Shown piece by piece: positions 45,724 to 53,078 of a stretch of 64,000 nt of DNA (the first letter of the stretch is position 1; every line of letters starts with the position of its first letter). The notes beneath the pieces were generated by a model, which was not told where the DNA came from, made no database searches, and saw only the letters and a list, made by a program, of their open reading frames with translations. The position numbers were made by a program, and so were the translations under genes. The stretch spans positions 1 through 64,000 of the forward strand of contig JAFGND010000023.1 in assembly GCA_016927185.1 (NCBI GenBank). Direction: 5' to 3'. The DNA is from Candidatus Coatesiibacteriota bacterium. Lineage in GTDB: Bacteria > JAFGND01.

Positions 45724-46806
45724 TTAAATAGAACCAGTTTCCTCAAATGGTTTAACAGTCAATCTGTTATAGGGGACTTCGAAATCAGGCCATTTCTCCA
45801 GAAACCTGACATCAAGAAATTGACCATATCTATCAATCAAAGCTCTTATTCCGAAAAATACAATGTTCTTGTCAAAATCATATGATAAATCTCTCCAGAA
45901 AACAAGATATCCTTCTTCCACTTCCTTTACAGTTGGATAAGGATTTTTAGCACACGTTAAGAAATCCCGTATTTTGAAATGCTCTTTGGATTTCTCTATA
46001 TATTCATTCATCTTATCCTTTTTTACAGGATAAAATCCAATCTCCTTGAATTCACCTTTCAAATTCATCTCATATGTAGAGAAGGATTTATTATTCTTTC
46101 TCAAAAACATCCAGTTGAGTCCAGAATAGGAGTGAGGGAAAATCTGTATATTCCTGGTTGAGAATCTTTTCCTTGCCTTTTTCAAGACGATAAGTCTTGC
46201 TATATAAAGCCAAAATGTGAATATCAAGACTAAAGCAAATCCAATTATAGAACCATATTTGTTAAAAACTAAATTAATCATTATTCCAAATAAAAGGAAA
46301 TAAAGTATTGGAGACATAATAGTACTATTCAACAAGCATATAAAGCATCTCAGTCGACTCGGGGGATAGCAGCGAGCCTTTTTATTCAAGTGAGTTAATC
46401 CTAATATTAGTTTCAGGGAAAATTTTTTATTAATCACTGGCCAGAATACTGCTATACCATCTGAGTGAAGAAAAACATCCAAAAAAATGTGAGAAAAGAA
46501 TGATACTAGCAAGAAAACAAAAGTATACTCATAGCTTAAATTAGTATAATAACTTCCAAGCAAGGGTCCAGTCATAGTGATTAACTTCGCTCCCAAAGCT
46601 GAAAAAATAACTCCGCCTACTATAGAGTGACTGGGTCCATGATGAGGGAATATATCTCTTATCGAGCTCTGTTTATCTGATATAGCATCAATATCTGGTA
46701 AATTTGCAAACAAAACGCCTGAAAAAAATAATAAAGGATTATTAATATGTATTGAAAAACCTTGATTAATGCTTATCCCTGCTAAAGTATGAATTATCGG
46801 ATCCAT
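45724..46806 (-). CDS. YdjM-type inner-membrane metal-dependent hydrolase-like protein
   Basis: A 360-residue membrane protein opening MDPIIHTLAGISI, with LPDIDAIS, HHGPSHSIVGG and FLDVFLHSDG, the conserved His/Asp pattern of the YdjM family (PF04307). Four or so membrane segments precede a soluble C-terminal part (about 250-360). Physiological function of the family is unclear; the gene is placed 3 bases from the O-antigen ligase gene. Confidence 0.8.
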   Translation of the reverse strand: MDPIIHTLAGISINQGFSIHINNPLLFFSGVLFANLPDIDAISDKQSSIRDIFPHHGPSHSIVGGVIFSALGAKLITMTGPLLGSYYTNLSYEYTFVFLLVSFFSHIFLDVFLHSDGIAVFWPVINKKFSLKLILGLTHLNKKARCYPPSRLRCFICLLNSTIMSPILYFLLFGIMINLVFNKYGSIIGFALVLIFTFWLYIARLIVLKKARKRFSTRNIQIFPHSYSGLNWMFLRKNNKSFSTYEMNLKGEFKEIGFYPVKKDKMNEYIEKSKEHFKIRDFLTCAKNPYPTVKEVEEGYLVFWRDLSYDFDKNIVFFGIRALIDRYGQFLDVRFLEKWPDFEVPYNRLTVKPFEETGSI

Positions 46807-46809
46807 GTT

Positions 46810-48300
46810 TTATTCCTTGGATTTGTCTGAAAAATATGATTTCAGTTTCATTATTAATGATTTCTCAGGTTTACATAAATGATTCCAGAGTCCCCATGTA
46901 ATTCCTAAAAGAATAAACAGTTGTGTAAGTATGACTGTAGTTGCAAATAAGTAATCTATTAAACTGTGAAGTCCTATTGCTAACCATGAGGAAAAAACAG
47001 CAATAACGATTTTTTTATCTTCCCAATTATCTGCAGATTTATACATTTTTATATGCATATAAGATAAATATAAAATAAAAATCAGAAGGAATAACAATCC
47101 TGCAATGCCAAGTTCGAATAATATTTGAAATTCAAGCTGATTTGCATGGACTAAATCTCCAACAAAAGCATCAAATAAAAAATCTATGTTTGCCTGCTTG
47201 ATTACCCATCCTCCATAATTACCTAAACCCAGTCCACCCTTTAAGTCCTGTGGTTTGAATTTATCTATTGTCCATCCCCATAGAAGAAATCTTACCATTA
47301 GTGCAGTTGGTTTATTAGAACTTGTTACTAGTGAAGTTTGGAGCATTCTTGGGGCATACTTTTTTGCAATTATATAAAAGGATGGTAATATAACTGTAAT
47401 TATACTAAGAAGACCGTAAAATCTTTTTCTAAAGCTATATTTCGATTTTAGGAAAAAATAAAAATAGAAAGAGCTTGCAATTATTATGGAAATAGTAGCT
47501 CCTCTTGAACCACTAAGAATAGTAATATAAAAGTAGAGAAATACTAAGAGTAAAAAGAGAATCTTTATCTTGTATGATTTCGAATTCAAGAAATAATAAA
47601 CGCAAAATGGGAATATCATATCATAATAACCACCAAGATTATTAGGATGCTCAGTAAAGCTTTTTAATCGCTTTACTCCTTCATAAGATGCTTCAGAATA
47701 TTCTGTTACGCCAAACAAATAAATTATACCTGAAATTAAAAAAACCATAACAAAGAAATGAATATTTTCCTTGTTTTCAGTAATATATAGCATAACTAAT
47801 ATCATAATAGGAATCGGAATGGAATAGTTTATTAAAGCTTTAATTGAAGTAAATCGATCATGACTTATATATAATGATTGATATACAATAAACAAATAGG
47901 CTAATACAATCAGGAAAAAAATAGGAGAATGAAATATACAATCTATTTCAAATCTTTTTAAGAGTAAAGCAAGAATTAGAATAATTCCCCATGTTATTGT
48001 TATGAAATCTGCAAGATTATAAGATGAATCTATAATATGAAATCTCGGAGAAATCCAGAGTGGGTTAAGAAGAATAAATAATCCAAGACTATTTCTTAAA
48101 GGTTGCCTGGAAAAAAGTAGAATTGGAATCAATAAACCCAAGATAGTGAAAGCTAGCGAATTGAACATACCCTTTTCAAAAGACTTGATAGAAAAAACTG
48201 ATATAGAAATTATGACTAAAGAGTATGTAAATCCGATAATTTGTATCGTTGGTTTTATCTCTTTTTGTTTTATTAAAAACTGTGGAATAAACATAAACAA
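46810..48300 (-). CDS. O-antigen ligase/polymerase-like membrane protein
   Basis: A 496-residue protein with about 12 membrane segments and one large extracytoplasmic loop (about 330-390) with GLGLGNYGGWV and HANQLEFQILFELGIAGLL, the signature of the Wzy/WaaL family. Members polymerise or attach surface polysaccharide. The annotated start is the first of two ATG codons in ATGTTTATG, which begins within the U-tract of the terminator of the gene upstream, so a slightly later start or read-through is possible. Confidence 0.8.
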   Translation of the reverse strand: MFMFIPQFLIKQKEIKPTIQIIGFTYSLVIISISVFSIKSFEKGMFNSLAFTILGLLIPILLFSRQPLRNSLGLFILLNPLWISPRFHIIDSSYNLADFITITWGIILILALLLKRFEIDCIFHSPIFFLIVLAYLFIVYQSLYISHDRFTSIKALINYSIPIPIMILVMLYITENKENIHFFVMVFLISGIIYLFGVTEYSEASYEGVKRLKSFTEHPNNLGGYYDMIFPFCVYYFLNSKSYKIKILFLLLVFLYFYITILSGSRGATISIIIASSFYFYFFLKSKYSFRKRFYGLLSIITVILPSFYIIAKKYAPRMLQTSLVTSSNKPTALMVRFLLWGWTIDKFKPQDLKGGLGLGNYGGWVIKQANIDFLFDAFVGDLVHANQLEFQILFELGIAGLLFLLIFILYLSYMHIKMYKSADNWEDKKIVIAVFSSWLAIGLHSLIDYLFATTVILTQLFILLGITWGLWNHLCKPEKSLIMKLKSYFSDKSKE

Positions 48301-48301
48301 A

Positions 48302-48323
48302 ACCCCGAGTTTTCTCTCGGGGT
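48302..48323 (-). terminator. Intrinsic terminator of the large lipoprotein gene
   Basis: On the minus strand ACCCCGAG and CTCGGGGT (48316-48323 and 48302-48309) pair over 8 bp with a 6-base loop and are followed by TTTTGTTT. It lies just after the lipoprotein stop and runs directly into the start codon of the ligase gene. Confidence 0.75.
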
Positions 48324-48327
48324 AATT

Positions 48328-49941
48328 TCATTGGAGTCTGTAACCGCTAGTATAAGTCTGATCATCTTTTCTATGGATGAAGATACCATCTGATAAATCA
48401 TCAGTTAGGAAGATATTCCAAATCGCTCCATCTGCGGGTAAATTTTCTGACTCCATTATATTCATGTGCTCTCCATTATAAAAATACATATTTCTATTTG
48501 TTGTTCCAAGGAAATATAATTCTGGAGAAATCACTCTAGATGAAGTAAGAAATAGTTTTTGGTAAACATATGAAGGAACTGAATATTTACTCCACACTCC
48601 ATTGATGTATACTGCTGCAATCCCATCTTTGGATACTGCAATTCCATAGGTTCCACTAGAATTAAATGAAAGTCCATTCACTTCATAATCCAAATTGTAG
48701 CTCTTGGTTCCGTCATTATGACAAACAACAACACCATTACCTGTTGATGATGAAACTCCAAATAACCATACTAATCCATTGTTTAAGACTATTTTTTTCA
48801 ATCTATTATACTTGTAATCAGTTTTAGTAACGTCACTCCATTGATTAGTCATATTATTAAAAGAAAGGAGTCTTATTCCTACTTTACCAGAATCATAGGC
48901 AATTGCAAAGGTTCCAGGAGAACCAGATTGAATTTCATCTATTACCTTGTATGGATTTAATTGATCCCTGTAAATAGCAACTACTTGGTTATGATTTGTA
49001 TAATAACAGATTCTATCCCATAATCCAGCCCATCCAGAATTGTCATTTATTGGACAGATACTGAAAAGCATATCTTCCATAGTAATTTCCTGATGAGATA
49101 AAGTATATGAAGTTAATGCTCCATAACTATACTGAGTATATGAAGGAGGTTTTGAATCATGACCAACACATATAACATTTTCATTGAGGATTTCAACATC
49201 TGTGCATCTCCTACTAGAAGGCCAACCTGAAATCTCTGTCCAATCCTTTGATAAAGTGGTTACAGAAATTGAAGAACCTACTGGAGTATACTGACCTGAA
49301 ATGCTAAAATATAATCTATAATAAGCTTTTTGGTTTATTAATGCTGAATTATCAGTTATTTCCTGGTTAGTAGTTTCTCCTATAAAAGTGCCATTTGAAG
49401 GGTTCACATCACTTTTTGTACTTCTAAAGACTGCAAATCTTTTATATTTTGGACTTGTAAAATCCCAGCTTAATTTTACTTTATTTTTGGCTAAAAGTGT
49501 TGCAGTTATCATATTTGTACCTTGTGATAACCTAAAGTATCTTCTATCACTAGCGCCTAATCCATTTATATCCTTAGCTATTATAAAAATGTTGTAATAG
49601 TTATCTTTCCAGAATTTTGTTGAATCTGAAACATCCAGTTTGTAATAGTATTGATTATCTGATCCTTCCATTTTAGTCATAAAACCCAGGAATTCAGATT
49701 CTTCAAAACTCTCTTTACCAGGAGGCGTGATCCAGATTTCAATAGAATCCTTTTTAATTCTATACATTCCCTCTACCTTAGCAGAGATCTCAACAATGTT
49801 ATCAACAGGATATACCCATGTACCATTTGCTTCTGGATAAGTAATCCAGCAAACTGGATTGACGGGTTCAGTTAGATTTGTACAGCTGAACAATGCAATG
49901 AGCAGCAGTATTAGTGTTAAGAATATTATCTTTCTTATCAT
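48328..49941 (-). CDS. Large surface lipoprotein with fibronectin-III-like and propeller-like parts
   Basis: A 537-residue lipoprotein: basic N-terminus, hydrophobic run and lipobox ending LFSC (Cys20). Residues about 30-145 look like an Ig/cadherin-like domain with ITYPEANGTWVYPVDN, followed by a fibronectin type III-like segment (about 145-230, with KLSWDFTSPKYKRFAVFR) and a C-terminal region of repeated strands that may form a beta-propeller. It ends at a strong terminator. A surface or substrate-binding role is plausible. Confidence 0.7.
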   Translation of the reverse strand: MIRKIIFLTLILLLIALFSCTNLTEPVNPVCWITYPEANGTWVYPVDNIVEISAKVEGMYRIKKDSIEIWITPPGKESFEESEFLGFMTKMEGSDNQYYYKLDVSDSTKFWKDNYYNIFIIAKDINGLGASDRRYFRLSQGTNMITATLLAKNKVKLSWDFTSPKYKRFAVFRSTKSDVNPSNGTFIGETTNQEITDNSALINQKAYYRLYFSISGQYTPVGSSISVTTLSKDWTEISGWPSSRRCTDVEILNENVICVGHDSKPPSYTQYSYGALTSYTLSHQEITMEDMLFSICPINDNSGWAGLWDRICYYTNHNQVVAIYRDQLNPYKVIDEIQSGSPGTFAIAYDSGKVGIRLLSFNNMTNQWSDVTKTDYKYNRLKKIVLNNGLVWLFGVSSSTGNGVVVCHNDGTKSYNLDYEVNGLSFNSSGTYGIAVSKDGIAAVYINGVWSKYSVPSYVYQKLFLTSSRVISPELYFLGTTNRNMYFYNGEHMNIMESENLPADGAIWNIFLTDDLSDGIFIHRKDDQTYTSGYRLQ

Positions 49942-50164
49942 AATTGTCTCCTTCCCTATACAATAGGTTCTAAAAATTATTTAACTCAGTCGGCTAGAAG
50001 CTTATGCTTTTGTCAAATAAAAAAAACAAAATCTACTGGTTTTGGTTTAGTTTCTTAGTTTATGATTAACTGTTGCGCTATTTAAACCTAATACTAGGCT
50101 GTAAACCTAAAGCAATTATAAGCTAAAGAAATCAATTTGCTTTTGTCAATAAACTCGTATTGGA

Positions 50165-50192
50165 TTGACAAAAAATACATTAATATCATTAT
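50165..50192 (+). promoter_or_regulatory. Candidate sigma-70-type promoter of the 139-residue gene
   Basis: TTGACA (50165-50170) and CATTAT (50187-50192) are separated by 16 bases; AAGGAG lies at 50215-50220, six bases before the ATG at 50227. This is the clearest promoter match in the 285-base divergent gap from 49942 to 50226, which otherwise shows no gene. Confidence 0.5.
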
Positions 50193-50226
50193 GCTCAAAG
50201 TCTAATACAATCTTAAGGAGATTACA

Positions 50227-50646
50227 ATGATTAATTGGGATGTAATACCTAAAGAATCTCAAGAGGAAACTGTTGATAGATGCTATTATAGCCTGATAGA
50301 TTCTTCAAGAATCTATAGAAACAGAATACTTGAATTGAAACAAGAATTTCTTCAAAAAATGTTGGTTACAATCCAGGATCATGGTTTATGGCAATGGCTA
50401 ATTGGAGAAGAGAGATGTACTGAATTATGCAAGAGCTTTGACGGAAAAATTGTCTTTTCCTTGAAACTGGAAGAAGCAGGTTTCATAATAAGCATTGAAG
50501 CAAAAAGTGAAACTGATACTATATACTATGAAATATCCAAATCTGGAATAGTAGATAGAGGATTAATACCTTATATAGATGAAATCTCACAAGGCTTGCT
50601 TGAAGTATATATGAAGGCAAAAAAAGAAAGAACCAGAAACCTATAA
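50227..50646 (+). CDS. Small soluble protein of unknown function, convergent with the ubiquitin-like operon
   Basis: A 139-residue protein with good translation signals. Residues 1-75 are helical with many acidic and aromatic residues (CYYSLIDSSRIYRN, GLWQWLIGEERCTELC), followed by two or three beta strands (GKIVFSLKLEEAGFIISIEA) and a helical tail. It has no membrane segment and no recognised motif. Its stop overlaps the stop of the E2-like gene by six bases in opposite orientation. A functional link with the conjugation operon is possible but not evident. Confidence 0.6.
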   Translation: MINWDVIPKESQEETVDRCYYSLIDSSRIYRNRILELKQEFLQKMLVTIQDHGLWQWLIGEERCTELCKSFDGKIVFSLKLEEAGFIISIEAKSETDTIYYEISKSGIVDRGLIPYIDEISQGLLEVYMKAKKERTRNL

Positions 50647-50664
50647 AAAAGTGACTTTAGGTTT
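50637..50664. terminator. Possible bidirectional terminator between convergent genes
   Basis: AAACCTA (50637-50643) and TAGGTTT (50658-50664) form a 7-bp AT-rich stem followed on the plus strand by TATTTTTT. It spans the two overlapping stop codons at the end of the 139-residue gene and of the E2-like gene. The stem is weak. Confidence 0.35.
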
Positions 50665-51297
50665 TATTTTTTCTGTAATATCTGGAATACCTGTCGGCAA
50701 TACCTTGTAAAAACTGATCCATCTTGTCAACATATATTCAAAGACTTTTTGAGGATTCAAATCCTGATACCATTTCATGATTTCAATATTCAATCCCCAA
50801 TCTGAATCTTTGTACAAACTTGGTGGTTTTACCAAATCAGGTTTCAGAAGCACATTGAAAATAATGTCTCCTATTATCCTGTCTATCTCTCCATTTACAA
50901 TATAGCAAACCGGCATTTCCCTGTTAGAAGAACACCTGGGATGGAGTAATGGAGTTTTACAATAGATTTTTACTTTATCAAGTCTATATGGATAATATCT
51001 TGGTATCTTGAATACAAAAATATGATTGAAGCCAATTATTGCTTTGCCATTCCTTTTATTCACAATTCCAGGAATTCTATTTAAAACGATTTCAAATCCT
51101 TTATATGTTTTATCTTTTCTTTTTCCAATTGATCTTATTGTAATGTCCTCTTGAATCCAGCTGTCTTCGATCCTTTTATGTTTTGAAATCGAGATTTCGT
51201 AAGATAAAGCAAATCCAGAAAATTCCTTATAGAAATTTTCTATTCCTATTTCTATTCTCCTGTTGAATATCAAAGGTGGAAGGTTCAGGTCTTGCAT
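50641..51297 (-). CDS. E2/ubiquitin-conjugating-enzyme-like protein
   Basis: A 218-residue protein with the UBC fold pattern: strands (about 28-110), the YPYRLDKVKIY strand, then KTPLLHP (residues 114-120, matching the eukaryotic TP-x-HP turn) and, eleven residues on, Cys131 in MPVCY as the likely catalytic cysteine (a second Cys at 122). Conserved-type helices with WGLNIEIMKWYQDLNP follow, ending in a 40-residue tail. E2 enzymes accept a ubiquitin-like protein as a thioester and pass it to a target. The start overlaps the end of the UBL gene by 13 bases. Last gene of the operon; it is the E2-like member that makes this more than a sulfur-transfer set. Confidence 0.75.
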   Translation of the reverse strand: MQDLNLPPLIFNRRIEIGIENFYKEFSGFALSYEISISKHKRIEDSWIQEDITIRSIGKRKDKTYKGFEIVLNRIPGIVNKRNGKAIIGFNHIFVFKIPRYYPYRLDKVKIYCKTPLLHPRCSSNREMPVCYIVNGEIDRIIGDIIFNVLLKPDLVKPPSLYKDSDWGLNIEIMKWYQDLNPQKVFEYMLTRWISFYKVLPTGIPDITEKIKPKVTFL

Positions 51298-51605
51298 GTT
51301 CCTACTGTTGGTCTTACATCGAATTTGAAAACCTCGCCATTTTCCAGATCTGGTGTTAACTCACCTAATGTTAATCCAGGACTAATTTCTGAGTGTCCGG
51401 TACCTTTTCTTATTAAAATGAAGTTATGCTGCGAACCCACTTTTTTTTGAGCCCACTTATCTAAATTCAGATCAGGTTCTTTTTCGCATCTTGCAACAAT
51501 AGCTTCAAGAATTTCCTCAATTGTAGTTGTTAAATCTACTCCTATTCTAAAGCTCTTATTCTTCGGTTCAACCTCTACCTCAATTGTCCTCCAAAAGGTA
51601 CTCAT
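51285..51605 (-). CDS. Ubiquitin-like (beta-grasp) modifier protein
   Basis: From ATG 51605 the product has 106 residues; AGGAGG six bases upstream decides this start over a TTG 24 bases earlier. It has the beta-grasp pattern: strand TIEVEVEPKNKSFRIGVDL, a helix with TIEEILEAIVARCEKE, then strands ending LTLGEL and VFKFDVRP. The closest folds are EsaB/YukD- or ubiquitin-like. The C-terminus reads DVRPTVG followed by TCKT, so a Gly lies four residues from the end; removal of TCKT would expose it. Identity rests on pattern and on its place between the E1-like and E2-like genes. Confidence 0.65.
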   Translation of the reverse strand: MSTFWRTIEVEVEPKNKSFRIGVDLTTTIEEILEAIVARCEKEPDLNLDKWAQKKVGSQHNFILIRKGTGHSEISPGLTLGELTPDLENGEVFKFDVRPTVGTCKT

Positions 51606-51732
51606 CCTCTTCCTCCTTTTTTTCTTCAAGGCTGTTCATGTGAATTTCACAAATAAAGTAAGGTAACCAGTTTGGTGGTTTTTCATTTTTATATGGGAAA
51701 GAAATTTCATCAATGATCTTTATTTTTGACAT
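51580..51732 (-). CDS. 50-residue acidic protein between E1-like and UBL genes
   Basis: A short frame with its own AGAGG site six bases before the ATG. It reads MSKIKIIDEISFPYKNEKPP, then NWLPYFICEIHMNSLEEKK and an acidic tail EEEDEYLLEDN. The first part could form two strands with an aromatic cluster; the tail is strongly acidic. It overlaps the E1-like gene by 23 bases and the UBL gene by 26, so it sits within a fully coupled series. No family is recognised; it could be a small adaptor, a substrate or an accessory subunit. Confidence 0.5.
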   Translation of the reverse strand: MSKIKIIDEISFPYKNEKPPNWLPYFICEIHMNSLEEKKEEEDEYLLEDN

Positions 51733-52507
51733 CTAAATCCTCTATACAAAAAGGTTCAACGCAATTGGGATTTTTTATTATATCTGTTTTAAACAACAGT
51801 CTTTTTTCCAGATTAAAATGCAAGTGAAAATTTCTCTTCTCATTTTCCTCAAAACTGTTTAGCCATTCTGTAACCATCAAACTTGCAGCAATGCTGTTCA
51901 ATGTAATTATAATAGGGAAGGACGGAGAAACGCTTTTAATTAAATCATTGCATTTCGATTTTACTTTCTCAGCAAGAATTTCGTTTTTATATTTTTCTGT
52001 AAAAGAACAACTCATGCATGAATTCTTAAGATTCTTGTAGACTCTTATATCTACTATATTTTTCCCCATTGCTCCATCTATTATAATGGGATGACTCTTC
52101 ATGGAAAGCAAAATTATATTGATCATATACCTAGAGTAATCATTATCAATGCACAAAAAAATACAATCAGAATTCCAATACTTCTTGTTAATGTTTTCTG
52201 CATAAGAAACCAGAGAATCAATTTTTGTTTTCCAAGCTTGCTCTCCGATTACCTTTTTTATGATTTGTGTTTTGAAAGTTCCTTTTCTTATTCCTGGATT
52301 GAAGAATATGCATCTGTTTCTGTTATGTTCTTCTATTTTGTCAAAATCAACTATTGTTATTCCTTTTATTCCTAGTAAAATAAGATTTTTGATAACTTCA
52401 TTTCCAATAGATCCAGCACCAATTACAAGTATCTTTTTTTCGATAATCTCCTTATATCGCTTTTTTCCAATATATTGAGCGTTTTTACTATGTTGAATAT
52501 AAGACAT
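51710..52507 (-). CDS. ThiF/MoeB/E1-like ubiquitin-activating-type enzyme
   Basis: A 265-residue ATP-dependent activating enzyme. The nucleotide-binding loop is GAGSIG (30-35), followed by the acidic DFDKIEEHNRNR (54-65) that binds ATP/Mg and the DNDYSRYMIN motif (121-130). Two cysteine pairs, C164-x2-C167 and C249-x4-C254, fit the structural zinc site of ThiF-type E1s. Cys186 (SKCND) after the crossover loop is a candidate thioester cysteine. E1s adenylate the C-terminus of a beta-grasp protein. The gene overlaps the JAB-like gene by 20 bases. The compact length is like ThiF/MoeB; the two neighbours (E2-like, JAB) rather than the sequence argue for conjugation. Confidence 0.88.
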   Translation of the reverse strand: MSYIQHSKNAQYIGKKRYKEIIEKKILVIGAGSIGNEVIKNLILLGIKGITIVDFDKIEEHNRNRCIFFNPGIRKGTFKTQIIKKVIGEQAWKTKIDSLVSYAENINKKYWNSDCIFLCIDNDYSRYMINIILLSMKSHPIIIDGAMGKNIVDIRVYKNLKNSCMSCSFTEKYKNEILAEKVKSKCNDLIKSVSPSFPIIITLNSIAASLMVTEWLNSFEENEKRNFHLHFNLEKRLLFKTDIIKNPNCVEPFCIEDLDVKNKDH

Positions 52508-52994
52508 ATTTAATTGGTGCTAGGAATAAACCTCCATCTATAGCTCCTCTTATCTGGAATACTTTGAAGTATTTTGATATTGGATCTGCTATTATGAAGA
52601 CATTACCAGGAGTTCCATATGGAAACAGCAAAAATGTTGATAGATCTTTTAAGGAAAAAAACGGTTCTGTTCCAAAAGGATGAGAATGAAAAAGTCCAAT
52701 TTCTCTCGGTGGATTTATACTGTCAGGATAACGTTCTGATAACATCAGAGAACAATCTCTTAGCCCCTTGTTTGTAAATGAAGCACTTGATCTTGTTTTT
52801 TCGAATTCACCGGTAACCCAATCAGTAATTTTTATATAAATAGCTCCTTCAAATAGACATCTATAGCCGATAAGTTTTGCCAATGCCTCGTTAGGTAATT
52901 CCTCTTCAGAGAATCTCATCAAGTCCCTTGCAATTCTTTTCAGAATATAAACTGAATATATAACTTTTTTCTGCATAATCAATATAGTCAGCAA
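52488..52994 (-). CDS. JAB/JAMM-type metalloprotease (deubiquitinase-like)
   Basis: A 168-residue zinc-dependent isopeptidase-like protein. The JAMM residues are Glu36 (LPNEALAKLIG), His103 and His105 (GLFHSHPFGT), Ser114 and Asp117 (FFSLKD), with an eight-residue spacing after the second His instead of seven. JAMM proteases remove or process ubiquitin-like proteins; a bacterial one here would mature the UBL C-terminus or reverse conjugation. The frame begins at TTG 52994 or more likely ATG 52976 (no strong ribosome site at either). It is the first gene of the five-gene minus-strand operon. Confidence 0.85.
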   Translation of the reverse strand: MLTILIMQKKVIYSVYILKRIARDLMRFSEEELPNEALAKLIGYRCLFEGAIYIKITDWVTGEFEKTRSSASFTNKGLRDCSLMLSERYPDSINPPREIGLFHSHPFGTEPFFSLKDLSTFLLFPYGTPGNVFIIADPISKYFKVFQIRGAIDGGLFLAPIKYVLYST

Positions 52995-53031
52995 AGATCC
53001 AAATCCACAAAATAAAGCAAGAAGTTTATTT

Positions 53032-53061
53032 TTGATAAAATGCTTGCATGAATAATATAAA
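53032..53061 (+). promoter_or_regulatory. Candidate promoter of the eutN-like gene
   Basis: TTGATA (53032-53037) and TATAAA (53056-53061) with 18 bases between, about 18 bases before the ATG at 53079, so the leader would be very short and no Shine-Dalgarno run is seen. The opposite strand of the same 84-base gap must hold the promoter of the conjugation operon; TTGGCA/TATTCA is a weak candidate there. Confidence 0.4.
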
Positions 53062-53078
53062 ATATTCGCTTTGCCAAC

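Noticed and set aside
49942-50226. Small gene or regulatory repeat in the divergent gap before the 139-residue gene
   Set aside because: Only a short repeated AAACCTAA and a weak AAAGCAA/TTGCTTT pairing are seen; both are explainable by AT-rich composition.
51710-52994. Thiamine or molybdopterin sulfur-carrier cluster
   Set aside because: No thiamine or molybdopterin synthesis genes are present, and the adjacent UBC-like gene argues for conjugation.
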